Assembly: GCA_934132805.1 (NCBI GenBank)
Contig: CAKPAB010000002.1
Location: 1 to 59,344 of the forward strand
Direction of reading: 5' to 3'
DNA from: an uncultured Clostridia bacterium
Lineage (GTDB): Bacteria; Bacillota; Clostridia; TANB77; CAG-508
Length of the DNA: 59,344 bases
In this document: positions 35,860 to 44,324 of the stretch, piece after piece
Layout of the letters: each line of letters begins with the position of its first letter
How positions within the stretch are numbered: position 1 is the stretch's first letter
Made by a program: the position numbers and the translations under genes
The notes under the pieces: model-generated
Seen by the model: only the letters and a program-made list of their open reading frames with translations
Told to the model about the DNA's origin: nothing
The model's database searches: none

Positions 35860-37920
35860 ATGATGAATTTAACAGAAGATGTAAAATATATAAAAGGAGT
35901 TGGACCTAATAGAGTTACACTTTTAAATAAAATAGGAATATTCAACATCCAAGACCTAATAACATACTATCCCAGAGGATATGAAGACAGAAGCAAGCCA
36001 AAAAATATATGTGAATGCGCAAATGGAGAAGTAGCATTAATAGAAGCAGTAGCAATGTCAAGACTTATAGACAGCAGAATAAGCAAGGGAAGAACAATGC
36101 AAAAACTTGCAGTTATGGATGAAACAGGACAAGCAGTAATTACATGGTTTAATCAGCCATATTTAAAATCCAAATTTCAAACAGGAAAACGATATAGATT
36201 TTATGGAAAAATCGAATTTCAATATGGAAAAATAAGCATGAATGCACCTGTATTTGATGAAATAGAAAACTCAAATAATACTGGAAAAATAATACCAATT
36301 TATCCATTAACATATAGTTTAACCCAAAACACTTTAAGAAAAATAATAGAAAATGGGTTGCAAAAAGTAAATGAACAAGGTGGCTTGCCAGAAACTTTAC
36401 CAGATTATATATTAAATGAATACAAGTTAGAAAATATAAACAAAGCAAATTATGATATACATTTTCCACATGACTTTGAAGATTTTAAAAAAGCAAGAAG
36501 AAGATTAGTTTTTGAAGAATTATTATCAACTCAGCTGGCATTACTACAATTAAAAAATAATAATTTAACAGATAAAAAAGGAATAACATTTAATAAAGAA
36601 GTAAAAATGTCAGATGTAATAAACACATTGCCATTTAAATTAACAAAAGCACAATTGCGAGTACTACAAGAAATTGACGAAAATATGGAATCAGAAAAAT
36701 CAATGAATAGGCTATTGCAAGGTGACGTAGGCTCTGGGAAAACTGTTGTTGCAATGATTACAGCATATAAAGCAGTAAAATCTGGATATCAAGCAGCAAT
36801 CTTAGCTCCAACAGCAATACTTGCAACACAACATATGGTCAATTTTGAAAAAATGCTAAATCAATTTAATATAAAATGTGAATTGCTAATATCAGGAATC
36901 AGTAAAAAGAAAAAAGAAGATATATTAGAAAGACTAAAAAATGGAGAAATTGATATATTAATTGGAACACATGCAATGCTAGAAGAAAATGTAGAATTTA
37001 AAAATCTAGGACTAGTTGTTACAGACGAGCAACATAGATTTGGAGTAAAGCAAAGAACAAAAATTGCACAAAAAGGTCAAAATCCAGATGTACTAGTAAT
37101 GTCAGCAACGCCAATTCCAAGAACACTTGCACTAATTTTATACGGAGATTTGGATATATCAATAATCGACGAACTTCCACCAAACAGAAAAACAATAGAA
37201 ACATTTGCTGTTACAAACAGGATGGAAGAAAGAGTTAATAATTTTATAAAAAAACAAATAGACGAAGGCAGACAGGCATATATTGTTTGTCCATTAGTTG
37301 AGGAGAGCGAAGAAGAGGACAACGACTTAAAAGCAGTTACAACATTATATGAAAAATGCAAAGAAGAAACATTTCATAATTATAAAGTTGAGTATATACA
37401 TGGAAAAATGAGACCAAAAGAAAAAGACAACATTATGGAACGATTCAAGAATAAGGAAATAGATATACTTATTTCAACAACTGTAATTGAGGTAGGAGTT
37501 GATGTTCCAAATGCAAATATAATGGTAATTGAAGATGCAGAAAGATTTGGCTTAGCACAATTACACCAACTACGTGGAAGAGTTGGTCGTGGAGAATATA
37601 AATCATATTGTGTTTTAAAATTTAAAGGAAAGGGTCAAAATACTAAAGAAAGAATGAAGATTATGTGTGAAACAAATGATGGTTTTCTTATTTCACAAAA
37701 AGATTTGGAATTAAGAGGCTCAGGAGATTTTTTTGGTACAATGCAACATGGCATTCCAGACTTTAAAATTGCCAATTTGTTTACAGATATGGACATTTTA
37801 AAATTGGCTCAAGAAGCGGCTGTAAAAATAGTTACTGATGACCCAAAATTAGAAAAAGAAGAAAATAAATTGCTAAAAATGACTGTGAAAAATAAATTCA
37901 CAGATAGAATTGAAATCTAA
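35860..37920 (+). CDS. recG: ATP-dependent DNA helicase RecG
   Basis: RecG reverses stalled forks and moves branched DNA. The protein is 686 aa. It begins with the wedge domain (IKGVGPNRVTLLNKIGI), then an OB-fold. The helicase motifs are GDVGSGKTVVA (Walker A), TDEQHRFG (DExH type), SATPIPRTLAL, and LHQLRGRVGRG (motif VI). I start at ATG 35860 with GGAG upstream. The frame continues upstream to TTG 35776, but there is no ribosome-binding site and RecG proteins normally start at the later position. Repeat cluster C follows the stop within five bases. Confidence 0.96.
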   Translation: MMNLTEDVKYIKGVGPNRVTLLNKIGIFNIQDLITYYPRGYEDRSKPKNICECANGEVALIEAVAMSRLIDSRISKGRTMQKLAVMDETGQAVITWFNQPYLKSKFQTGKRYRFYGKIEFQYGKISMNAPVFDEIENSNNTGKIIPIYPLTYSLTQNTLRKIIENGLQKVNEQGGLPETLPDYILNEYKLENINKANYDIHFPHDFEDFKKARRRLVFEELLSTQLALLQLKNNNLTDKKGITFNKEVKMSDVINTLPFKLTKAQLRVLQEIDENMESEKSMNRLLQGDVGSGKTVVAMITAYKAVKSGYQAAILAPTAILATQHMVNFEKMLNQFNIKCELLISGISKKKKEDILERLKNGEIDILIGTHAMLEENVEFKNLGLVVTDEQHRFGVKQRTKIAQKGQNPDVLVMSATPIPRTLALILYGDLDISIIDELPPNRKTIETFAVTNRMEERVNNFIKKQIDEGRQAYIVCPLVEESEEEDNDLKAVTTLYEKCKEETFHNYKVEYIHGKMRPKEKDNIMERFKNKEIDILISTTVIEVGVDVPNANIMVIEDAERFGLAQLHQLRGRVGRGEYKSYCVLKFKGKGQNTKERMKIMCETNDGFLISQKDLELRGSGDFFGTMQHGIPDFKIANLFTDMDILKLAQEAAVKIVTDDPKLEKEENKLLKMTVKNKFTDRIEI

Positions 37921-37924
37921 AACT

Positions 37925-38063
37925 TGTCAAAAGGGCCGCCCTTTTTTGACAGAAAAAAGAAAACTGCCAAAAAGTCCGGCCCATCTGCCAAAAAAGAAAT
38001 CTGTCAAAAAGGCCCGTCCCTTCTGACAAGAAAATCGGTCAAAAAAGCCCGGCCCTTTTGACA
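37925..38063 (+). repeat. 27-bp palindromic repeat cluster C (4 units)
   Basis: Units lie at 37925-37951, 37965-37990 (degenerate, arms TGCCA), 38002-38028 and 38037-38063. It is the largest of the five clusters and fills the whole recG to membrane-protein gap up to the next ribosome-binding site. Confidence 0.93.
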
Positions 38064-38079
38064 AAAATGGAGGAGAAAG

Positions 38080-38898
38080 ATGATAATATTTGGAATAGAT
38101 ATAAGAGTATATTTTCTACTATTTTTAACATATTCTATTGTAGGATGGTGCATGGAAGTAGTAGGCAAATTAATAGAGAAAAAGAAATTTATAAACCGAG
38201 GTTTTTTAATAGGTCCATATTGTCCAATATATGGAACAGGAGCAATATTAATAACATTTTTACTTAAAAAATACATACCAGCCCCATTTGTATTATTTAT
38301 CATGGCAATTTTAGTTTGTGGAACACTAGAATATTTAACAAGTTATTTTATGGAAAAGATATTTCATGCAAGATGGTGGGACTATAGCCAAAGAAAGTTC
38401 AACATAAATGGAAGAGTATGTTTAAATACAATAATTCCATTTGGTCTATTAGGAATGTTTATAATGTATGTTTCAAACCCATTTTTAATTGGAAAATTTG
38501 AAGCGTTACCAGAACTAGTATTAAATATACTATTTTGGGCATTACTAGCAGTATGCGTATTAGACAATATTATTTCAGCAAACGTAATTAGTTATGTTGG
38601 AAAAACCACAAAAGAGTTTGGAAAACATTTAGACAACACGGAAGAAATAACAAGAAAAGTAAAAGAGGCGCTTTTAGGAAAATCTGGACTATATAAAAGG
38701 TTGTTAGACGCATATCCAAAAGTACAATCTATAAAAGTAAAAATCAAAGAGAAAAAAGATGAAATAAAAAGACAAGTAGAAGAGCAAACAGATGAACTTA
38801 AGGAAAATATCAATAAACAAAAACGAGAAATTATTGATAAAGTTGGAAATTTAAAAGATTTACCTAAGAAAGCAAAAAACAAAAAAGATATTAAATAA
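38080..38898 (+). CDS. Putative ABC-transporter type IV membrane protein (PF06541-like)
   Basis: 272 aa. The N-terminal two-thirds have about five membrane helices with family marks: YSIVGWCMEV, FLIGPYCPIYGTGA, ARWWDYSQRKFNINGRVCL. The C-terminal 80 residues form a highly charged helix (KIKEKKDEIKRQVEEQTDEL) likely to be a cytoplasmic coiled coil. The ABC label for this family is historical; the actual role is unknown. GGAGGAG stands before the ATG. The next gene starts 18 bases after its stop. Confidence 0.82.
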   Translation: MIIFGIDIRVYFLLFLTYSIVGWCMEVVGKLIEKKKFINRGFLIGPYCPIYGTGAILITFLLKKYIPAPFVLFIMAILVCGTLEYLTSYFMEKIFHARWWDYSQRKFNINGRVCLNTIIPFGLLGMFIMYVSNPFLIGKFEALPELVLNILFWALLAVCVLDNIISANVISYVGKTTKEFGKHLDNTEEITRKVKEALLGKSGLYKRLLDAYPKVQSIKVKIKEKKDEIKRQVEEQTDELKENINKQKREIIDKVGNLKDLPKKAKNKKDIK

Positions 38899-38916
38899 AA
38901 GTAAAGGAAAAGGGCA

Positions 38917-39750
38917 ATGGAAAAATTGAAATTGAAAATTTCTAAAATGATAAAACAATTCAACACAATTTTAAAAAACAGTGGAGATGACCATGTAAGC
39001 GAATATTCAGCACAATGTTCATACTACACAATATTATCATTTATACCATTTATTATTTTACTAATAACACTAATACAATATACTAACATTCAGCAACAAA
39101 CACTGTTTGATGTAATATCAAAAATAATACCATCAAGTATGAATGAGTTTGTTATTGGGATAGTAAGAGAAGTATATTCAAAATCGATAGGAACAATATC
39201 AATATCAATTATATTTACATTGTGGTCTGCAGGAAAAGGCCTATTTGCATTAACAAAAGGCCTACATGCAGTATATAATACTGACGAAGAGAATGAAAAG
39301 TCAGTATTATATCTAAGAATAATGGCATTAATAGAAACAATAGTATTTATAGTATTAATAATGATAGGAATGGTATTGCTTGTATTTGGAAACAGTCTAA
39401 AATCACTAGCACAACAACATTTTGGAGCACTAGAAAACTTTAATACATTTTCACAAATAATAACCGAAATTAGTTTTATAATAGTAACATTTATAATATT
39501 TTTATTTTTATATAGATTTATGCCAAAACATAAAGTTACATTTAAAAGTCAAATTCCAGGCGCAATATTTGGAGCACTTGCACTTAATGTGATATCATTT
39601 GTATTTTCTAAATATTTAGATATTTTTAAGGGATTTTCCATAACATATGGAAGTTTAACCACTTTGATGCTTATTATGATGTGGACATATTCATGCTTTT
39701 ATTCATTGTTCTTAGGAGCAGAATTAAATAAAAGCATTCAAAAATTATAA
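38917..39750 (+). CDS. YihY/BrkB-family membrane protein
   Basis: 277 aa with about six membrane helices. AQCSYYTILSFIPFIILL, TLWSAGKGLFALTKGL, RFMPKHKVTFKSQIPGA and YGSLTTLMLIMMWTY are the typical segments of the YihY/BrkB family. This family was once annotated as ribonuclease BN, and that function is not supported. AAAGGAAAAGGG lies upstream. The function is unresolved; some members relate to the envelope. Confidence 0.9.
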   Translation: MEKLKLKISKMIKQFNTILKNSGDDHVSEYSAQCSYYTILSFIPFIILLITLIQYTNIQQQTLFDVISKIIPSSMNEFVIGIVREVYSKSIGTISISIIFTLWSAGKGLFALTKGLHAVYNTDEENEKSVLYLRIMALIETIVFIVLIMIGMVLLVFGNSLKSLAQQHFGALENFNTFSQIITEISFIIVTFIIFLFLYRFMPKHKVTFKSQIPGAIFGALALNVISFVFSKYLDIFKGFSITYGSLTTLMLIMMWTYSCFYSLFLGAELNKSIQKL

Positions 39751-39802
39751 GCATATACACCAATTTTGCATTATAACTATTAATTGCAAAAATAAAACTT
39801 AA

Positions 39803-40570
39803 TTAAAAATTAATTTTATATAAAGTAATAGACACATTATTTTTTGAAGAAGAAGCTACGACCTTGATATCAAAGCCAGTATTATTCTTAAGCTTTAAAT
39901 CATAACTACCATAGGCAACAGCAGCATCTTTACCTTGGGCAATATATGGAACTTTGTTACTATGTTCATGCCTCTCAGTAACACTCAAATTAGAAACATT
40001 TAGAGCAGCATTATATAAAGTAGTACTCACTTGACAATTACCGCCACCAAGCCCCTTTTTCTTATTACCATCTTTATCAAAAATATCAGCTTTTTGATAT
40101 CCTTTTGCAGAAGTCGAAGGACCAACAGTATTACAAAAAGAAAAAGTGGCACCATTTTTTATAATTGTATTATTTAACGTAGAGCATGTTATAGAAATAT
40201 TATTTTGCCTAGCGGAATCTTTATTATAAATTTTTGTAGAAAAAGAAGCAAGAACTTCTTCTTTTTTTTGTGTCTGCGTTTCAGATGGTGGCTGTGTTCC
40301 GGATGATGGTTGCACTTCAGATTGCGTATTTGAAGCAGAAGAATTATTTTCAATTTCATTATTTTCTGTTGATGAGTTATTAACCACGTTATTTTCTGAA
40401 TTTTCAGAAAAAGTATTATCTGTATTATTTTGTTGTTCATTTGCAGATATTTTACTTGCAGAATAGTTTGAATCACTCGAATTTTTATTCTTAAAAAAGA
40501 AATATATTCCTATTCCAATACATATAACAACTATAAGAATTACCCAAAACCATATTTTATTATTTTTCAT
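39803..40570 (-). CDS. VanW-domain lipid- or membrane-anchored protein
   Basis: This is the only gene on the minus strand. It encodes 255 aa: an N-terminal helix (IWFWVILIVVICIGIGIYF), a low-complexity Ser/Asn/Glu/Thr/Pro spacer of about 85 residues, then a VanW domain. Domain marks are FSTKIYNKDSARQNNI, IKNGATFSFCNTVGP, GGGNCQVSTTLYNA and ERHEHSNKVPYI. VanW proteins accompany some vancomycin-resistance operons, but the domain's biochemical role is unclear. I choose ATG 40570 (minus), which has AAAGGAAC upstream. It converges on the BrkB-like gene; no strong terminator lies between them. Confidence 0.88.
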   Translation of the reverse strand: MKNNKIWFWVILIVVICIGIGIYFFFKNKNSSDSNYSASKISANEQQNNTDNTFSENSENNVVNNSSTENNEIENNSSASNTQSEVQPSSGTQPPSETQTQKKEEVLASFSTKIYNKDSARQNNISITCSTLNNTIIKNGATFSFCNTVGPSTSAKGYQKADIFDKDGNKKKGLGGGNCQVSTTLYNAALNVSNLSVTERHEHSNKVPYIAQGKDAAVAYGSYDLKLKNNTGFDIKVVASSSKNNVSITLYKINF

Positions 40571-40646
40571 TTTATCATGTTCCTTTCTAAAAATTAGTCT
40601 AACCAAAAAAAGTTATAAAATACAGAAAAATGAATATAATATAACA

Positions 40647-40659
40647 TGTCCTTTTGACA
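40647..40659 (+). promoter_or_regulatory. Short palindrome TGTC-CTTTT-GACA in the divergent gap
   Basis: It lies in the 131-bp gap between vanW (minus) and spoIIIAA (plus). Its TGTC/GACA ends recall the arms of the 27-bp repeats. It may be an operator or a repeat relic. Confidence 0.3.
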
Positions 40660-40701
40660 TTTTTAATAGATCTGCATATTTAAAGAAAGGAAGAAAAGTA
40701 A

Positions 40702-41571
40702 ATGAAAAATATAGATGAAATTTTAAGATATTTTCCAAATAAAATATATCAAATTTTTTTTAATTTATTTCAAGAGAATAATAAAATTATAGATGAATTA
40801 CAAGAAATTAGAATTAGGACAAATAGACCAGTAATTTTAAAATTACGTGAAAAAGACTTAATATTACAATATAATGTGCCACAAACAGAAATATTACAAA
40901 TAGTAGAAAGATTATGTGAAAACTCAATATATGCATATAAAAATCAAATATGTGAGGGGTTTATAACAATAAAAGGAGGACATCGTGTTGGATTAACAGG
41001 GACATGCGTTATAGAAAATGAAAAAATAGCGAATGTAAAGTACATATCAAGCTTAAATATACGAATAGCTAGAGAAGTTTTAAATTGTAGTACAAGAGTA
41101 CTAAGAGAAATAATAGACATAGAAAATAAATCAATATACAATACAATTTTAGTAGCTCCTCCAGGAAGAGGAAAAACTACGATGTTACGTGATGTTATAA
41201 GAAGATTGAGCAATGGCATTGAGGAGATAAATTTTAGAGGAAAAACCTGTGGTGTTGTAGATGAAAGAGGAGAAATTGCGTCTATGTATAAGGGTGTTCC
41301 TCAGAATGATGTTGGAATAAGAACAGATGTAATTGAGAATGTTAGTAAAAATCAAGGAATTCGTATGCTTGTAAGAACTATGGCACCTGAAATTGTTGCT
41401 TGTGATGAGATTGGGAGTAGCGATGATGTTGAAGCTATTCATTATGCGTTATATTCAGGTGTAAAAGGAATTTTTACGATGCATGGAAAGAATATTGAAG
41501 ATATAAAGAATAATAAGAAAATTTATGAATTAATAGAAAATAGAGAAATTCAAAAAATAGTATTCTTATAA
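40702..41571 (+). CDS. spoIIIAA: Stage III sporulation protein AA
   Basis: SpoIIIAA is a secretion-type ATPase that powers the mother-cell to forespore SpoIIIA channel. The 289-aa protein has the N-terminal RIRTNRPVILKLR region, the loop GGHRVGLTG, Walker A APPGRGKTTMLRD, DERGEI and the late SSDDVEAIHYALYSGVKGIFTMHG. It is somewhat shorter at the C-terminus than usual. The genes spoIIIAB to AH, which normally follow directly, are absent; a pilin remnant comes instead. Either the operon has been broken here or the protein stands alone in this lineage. Confidence 0.9.
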   Translation: MKNIDEILRYFPNKIYQIFFNLFQENNKIIDELQEIRIRTNRPVILKLREKDLILQYNVPQTEILQIVERLCENSIYAYKNQICEGFITIKGGHRVGLTGTCVIENEKIANVKYISSLNIRIAREVLNCSTRVLREIIDIENKSIYNTILVAPPGRGKTTMLRDVIRRLSNGIEEINFRGKTCGVVDERGEIASMYKGVPQNDVGIRTDVIENVSKNQGIRMLVRTMAPEIVACDEIGSSDDVEAIHYALYSGVKGIFTMHGKNIEDIKNNKKIYELIENREIQKIVFL

Positions 41572-41662
41572 TTTGAAAATCAATTTTAAGATAAGGAATA
41601 CAATGTATGCAAAATGTATATAAAAACATATGCAAAAAGCATAAGAAAAATGCTGGAAAGTA

Positions 41663-41719
41663 TTGCAAAAGAAAATGTGGTATATTATAATATAATTGCA
41701 AATACGACATTTAATGTCA
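41663..41719 (+). promoter_or_regulatory. Promoter with palindrome before the prepilin-like remnant
   Basis: TTGCAA (41663-41668) and TATAAT (41686-41691) are 17 bp apart. GACAT-TTA-ATGTC at 41706-41718 is a perfect inverted repeat in the early transcribed region. Confidence 0.65.
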
Positions 41720-41749
41720 TAAAAAGAGGTATCTACAAAGGAGGAAAAT

Positions 41750-41863
41750 ATGAAAAAGAGATATAACACAGGAATAACATTGGTGGCATTGGTTTTGACA
41801 ATCATTATTTTGTTGATATTAGCAGGAATATCAATATCAGCATTAACAAATACAGGAATATAA
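41750..41863 (+). pseudogene. Truncated prepilin-like head, 37 codons
   Basis: A good AGGAGG precedes an ATG. The peptide has the same prepilin-like head as the two RCC1 proteins downstream (GITLVALV, a hydrophobic helix, AGISISALTNTGI), then a TAA. The homologous proteins continue (IFARAND...), so this one has lost its C-terminal domain. The next bases belong in another frame to an unrelated protein tail, which marks a recombination junction near 41858. Confidence 0.75.
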
Positions 41864-42161
41864 AGATATACCATGCATTTATATGTATGGAGGTTATGAT
41901 GTTTTAAACAATGGATTCTTGAATGATTATAATTATGTAAGACAATTTGAAAAAGTTTATATAATGGATAAAAAGCTATTTTTACCAATTAAAGTAGAAG
42001 ATATTTTAAAAGAGGTAAATACAGATAATGGAATCATTTTTATAGATTACAAAGAAAAAATAAATAAAAGAGCAATGATGATAATAAATCAAATAGAAAA
42101 ATTTTCAAATTATGAAGAAATAATGCAAATAAATGATTTTTCAATATATAGAATATATTAA
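41859..42161 (+). pseudogene. C-terminal fragment of an unrelated protein, probably a membrane glycosyltransferase
   Basis: The frame is open from about 41859 (YKDIPCIYMYGG) to TAA 42161, with no start of its own except an internal ATG at 41883 lacking a ribosome-binding site. The content (DIPCIYMYGGYDVLNNGF, NGIIFIDYKEKINK) looks like the soluble tail of an integral-membrane glycosyltransferase; this is a loose resemblance. It is joined out of frame to the prepilin-like head, so it is a remnant of a deletion or gene conversion. Confidence 0.6.
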
Positions 42162-42171
42162 GTTATAAACT

Positions 42172-42210
42172 AAAACCAACAAATACTGTAAAAGTAGGAG
42201 TTGGTTTTTA
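42172..42210 (+). terminator. Rho-independent terminator
   Basis: AAAACCAAC (42172-42180) pairs with GTTGGTTTT (42200-42208), followed by T residues. Confidence 0.8.
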
Positions 42211-42264
42211 TATTACAAAAATATTTCAAATATTTTACAATTTTGTATCAAAATACCAAAAATA

Positions 42265-42356
42265 TTGATAAGTATATTAAGAGTATGATATACTCTAATC
42301 ACAAGAAAAGAGGGGTGATACATATGAAAAATATAAAATTAAACATAAAAAATTAA
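42265..42356 (+). promoter_or_regulatory. Promoter and 10-codon leader reading frame before RCC1 gene 1
   Basis: TTGATA (42265-42270) and TATACT (42289-42294) are 18 bp apart. A tiny reading frame, ATG 42324 to TAA 42356 (MKNIKLNIKN), has a strong AGAGGGG ribosome-binding site. The same leader start is repeated before the second RCC1 gene, so a leader role is possible. Confidence 0.45.
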
Positions 42357-42411
42357 ATATAATCAAAAATTATTTTAAAGTTTAATATTATTTATATCAG
42401 GAGGTTAGCAA

Positions 42412-44097
42412 ATGAATAAAAAAATAGAAATACAAAATAATGAAAAAATATTAAAAAATAAAAAAGGTATAACACTAATCGCATTAGTAATCACAATTAT
42501 TATATTGCTAATACTAGCAGGAATAAGCATATCAGCATTAACACATACAGGAATATTTGCAAGAGCAAATGATGCAAAAACAAAAACAGCAATGTCGCAA
42601 GAAGATGAAAGTGTAAAAATGGCAGTATCAAGTGCGTTAATAGAAGGAGAAGGAGAATTAACAACAAAAAATTTACAAGATGCATTTACAAAAAGCAATT
42701 TAAATGGATCATTAACAGGAAATGGACCATGGACATATACAGGTGAATATGGCGAATACGATATAGAAAAAAATGGAAATTTAACAGCTAACGGAAAAGA
42801 CGAAAGCACAAATGACGAAGTAGTAAAAGTAATGGGAAATTATGGAGTTACTAAAAAAGAAAAAATTGTTTCATTGATATTTAACAACGAAGAAACAAAC
42901 ACGTGGAAGGAAGTAAATATTGGACAAGAAATAACTGAAATAGGGACTGTAAAAAAGATGTATCAAGAAGGAAGTTCATATTATGTAATAAACACCAAAG
43001 GAGATGTCTATGCATGGGGATTGAACTTTAGCGGAAGACTAGGGATTGGAAATATGGACGACCAAGAGTCACCTAAAAAGATAAGTGAGTTATCAAATGT
43101 TGAGGATATATATACAAGTAATTATACAAGATTTGCAAAAACAACAACAGGAGATGTATATGCGTGGGGAGACAATGGCAGTAACCAACTAGGAATAGGA
43201 AATGAAGATGATCAATATTCACCGGTAAAAATAACAAACTTACCAAAAGTAGATAAAATATATGCAGAGGAATCTAACACATATGCTATAACAACAGCAC
43301 ATGAAATATATGTGTGGGGAGCCAATTATTCTGGCCAATTAGGAATAGGAAATACAGAAAATCAGAATGCGCCAGTAAAAATAACAAATTTAACAAATAT
43401 AGATGAAATATATGTGAATAGATCTAATGCATATGCTAAAACAACAACAGGAGAAGTCTATGCATGGGGATATAATAACTATGGCCAATTAGGAATAGGA
43501 AATACAGAAAATCAGAATGCACCAGTAAAAATAACAAATTTAACAAATATAGATGAAATATATGCAAATGGATCTAATGCATATGCTAAAACAACAACAG
43601 GAGAAATGTATGCATGGGGATATAATAACTATGGCCAATTAGGAATAGGAAATACAGAAAACCAGAGTACACCAGTAAAAATGAATACAATAAAAAACAT
43701 AAAATATTTAAGCGGAGGAAATAGCATTAGTGCAATAACAGAGACAGGAGAAATATATGTATGGGGAAATAATGAAAATGGACAGCTAGGAATAGGAAGT
43801 ACAGAAAACCAAAGTACACCAGTAAAAAGGGATACAGTAAATAATGTTGAAGAAATGTTATTTTTATCTACAGAAGGAGTTGACTATATAAAAACAACAG
43901 CAGGAGACATATACTTGTGGGATGGTGACGATAGTGAGTTAGGAATAGAAGATACATCAGGAAATAATAAACCAATATCTTGGAATAATCAAAAAATAAC
44001 GAATATATATTCAAACAAGGAATTAGCAGGAAATAGCAATATTATATGGACAAATGATGGAAAAATATATAGATACTATTATGGAGAGCCAATGTAG
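42412..44097 (+). CDS. Surface protein with prepilin-like head and RCC1 repeats (1)
   Basis: 561 aa. The head has basic residues, then KKGITLIALV and a long hydrophobic helix to AGISISALTHTGI. This is like a type IV prepilin N-terminus (cleavage after Gly), but Ala stands where pilins have Glu+5. After a helical stalk (ARANDAKTKTAMSQEDES) and a beta segment, about seven RCC1-type beta-propeller blades follow, each near 50 residues with YAWG...GQLGIGN..NQ.. patterns. It is probably an exported binding propeller displayed on a pseudopilin-like stem. AGGAGG precedes the ATG. Its 5' part is nearly identical to the next gene. Confidence 0.85.
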   Translation: MNKKIEIQNNEKILKNKKGITLIALVITIIILLILAGISISALTHTGIFARANDAKTKTAMSQEDESVKMAVSSALIEGEGELTTKNLQDAFTKSNLNGSLTGNGPWTYTGEYGEYDIEKNGNLTANGKDESTNDEVVKVMGNYGVTKKEKIVSLIFNNEETNTWKEVNIGQEITEIGTVKKMYQEGSSYYVINTKGDVYAWGLNFSGRLGIGNMDDQESPKKISELSNVEDIYTSNYTRFAKTTTGDVYAWGDNGSNQLGIGNEDDQYSPVKITNLPKVDKIYAEESNTYAITTAHEIYVWGANYSGQLGIGNTENQNAPVKITNLTNIDEIYVNRSNAYAKTTTGEVYAWGYNNYGQLGIGNTENQNAPVKITNLTNIDEIYANGSNAYAKTTTGEMYAWGYNNYGQLGIGNTENQSTPVKMNTIKNIKYLSGGNSISAITETGEIYVWGNNENGQLGIGSTENQSTPVKRDTVNNVEEMLFLSTEGVDYIKTTAGDIYLWDGDDSELGIEDTSGNNKPISWNNQKITNIYSNKELAGNSNIIWTNDGKIYRYYYGEPM

Positions 44098-44136
44098 ATT
44101 AATCACATACTCTAATCACAAGAAAGGGTGATACAT

Positions 44137-44208
44137 ATGAAAAAGATGTACGTTAGAACTCTTGGGGCTGTAGAGAGAGCGCGCACGCTACACTTTAGAA
44201 AGCTATAA
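44137..44208 (+). other. Short reading frame in a GC-richer insert between the RCC1 genes
   Basis: A 23-codon frame (MKKMYVRTLGAVERARTL...) begins at the same leader ATG and ribosome-binding site that precede RCC1 gene 1. Its codons (GGG, GCG, CGC, ACG) are unlike the neighbours. The inserted stretch is about 100 bp (44143-44245) and is absent from the otherwise parallel leader of gene 1. Coding status is unproven. Confidence 0.35.
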
Positions 44209-44324
44209 AAAAGCGTACAGCGTAATAGAGCTAAGAAAACTGATAATATAAAATTAAACATAAAAATAAATATAATCAAAAATTATTTTAAAGTTTAATA
44301 TTATTTATACTAGGAGGTTAGCAG

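Noticed and set aside
37925..38063. Rho-independent terminators made by the 27-bp palindromes
   Set aside because: They form hairpins but lack a reliable T-tail after the stem, come in tandem, and the downstream genes have no separate promoter that I can see; simple termination is not the best explanation.
39751..39802. Bidirectional terminator between the BrkB-like and VanW genes
   Set aside because: Only a weak TTTTGCA/TGCAAAA stem with a long loop is visible, too poor to call.
44137..44245. tRNA or structured RNA in the GC-richer insert
   Set aside because: I could not fold a cloverleaf and found no convincing long stem; kept only as a short reading frame and insert.
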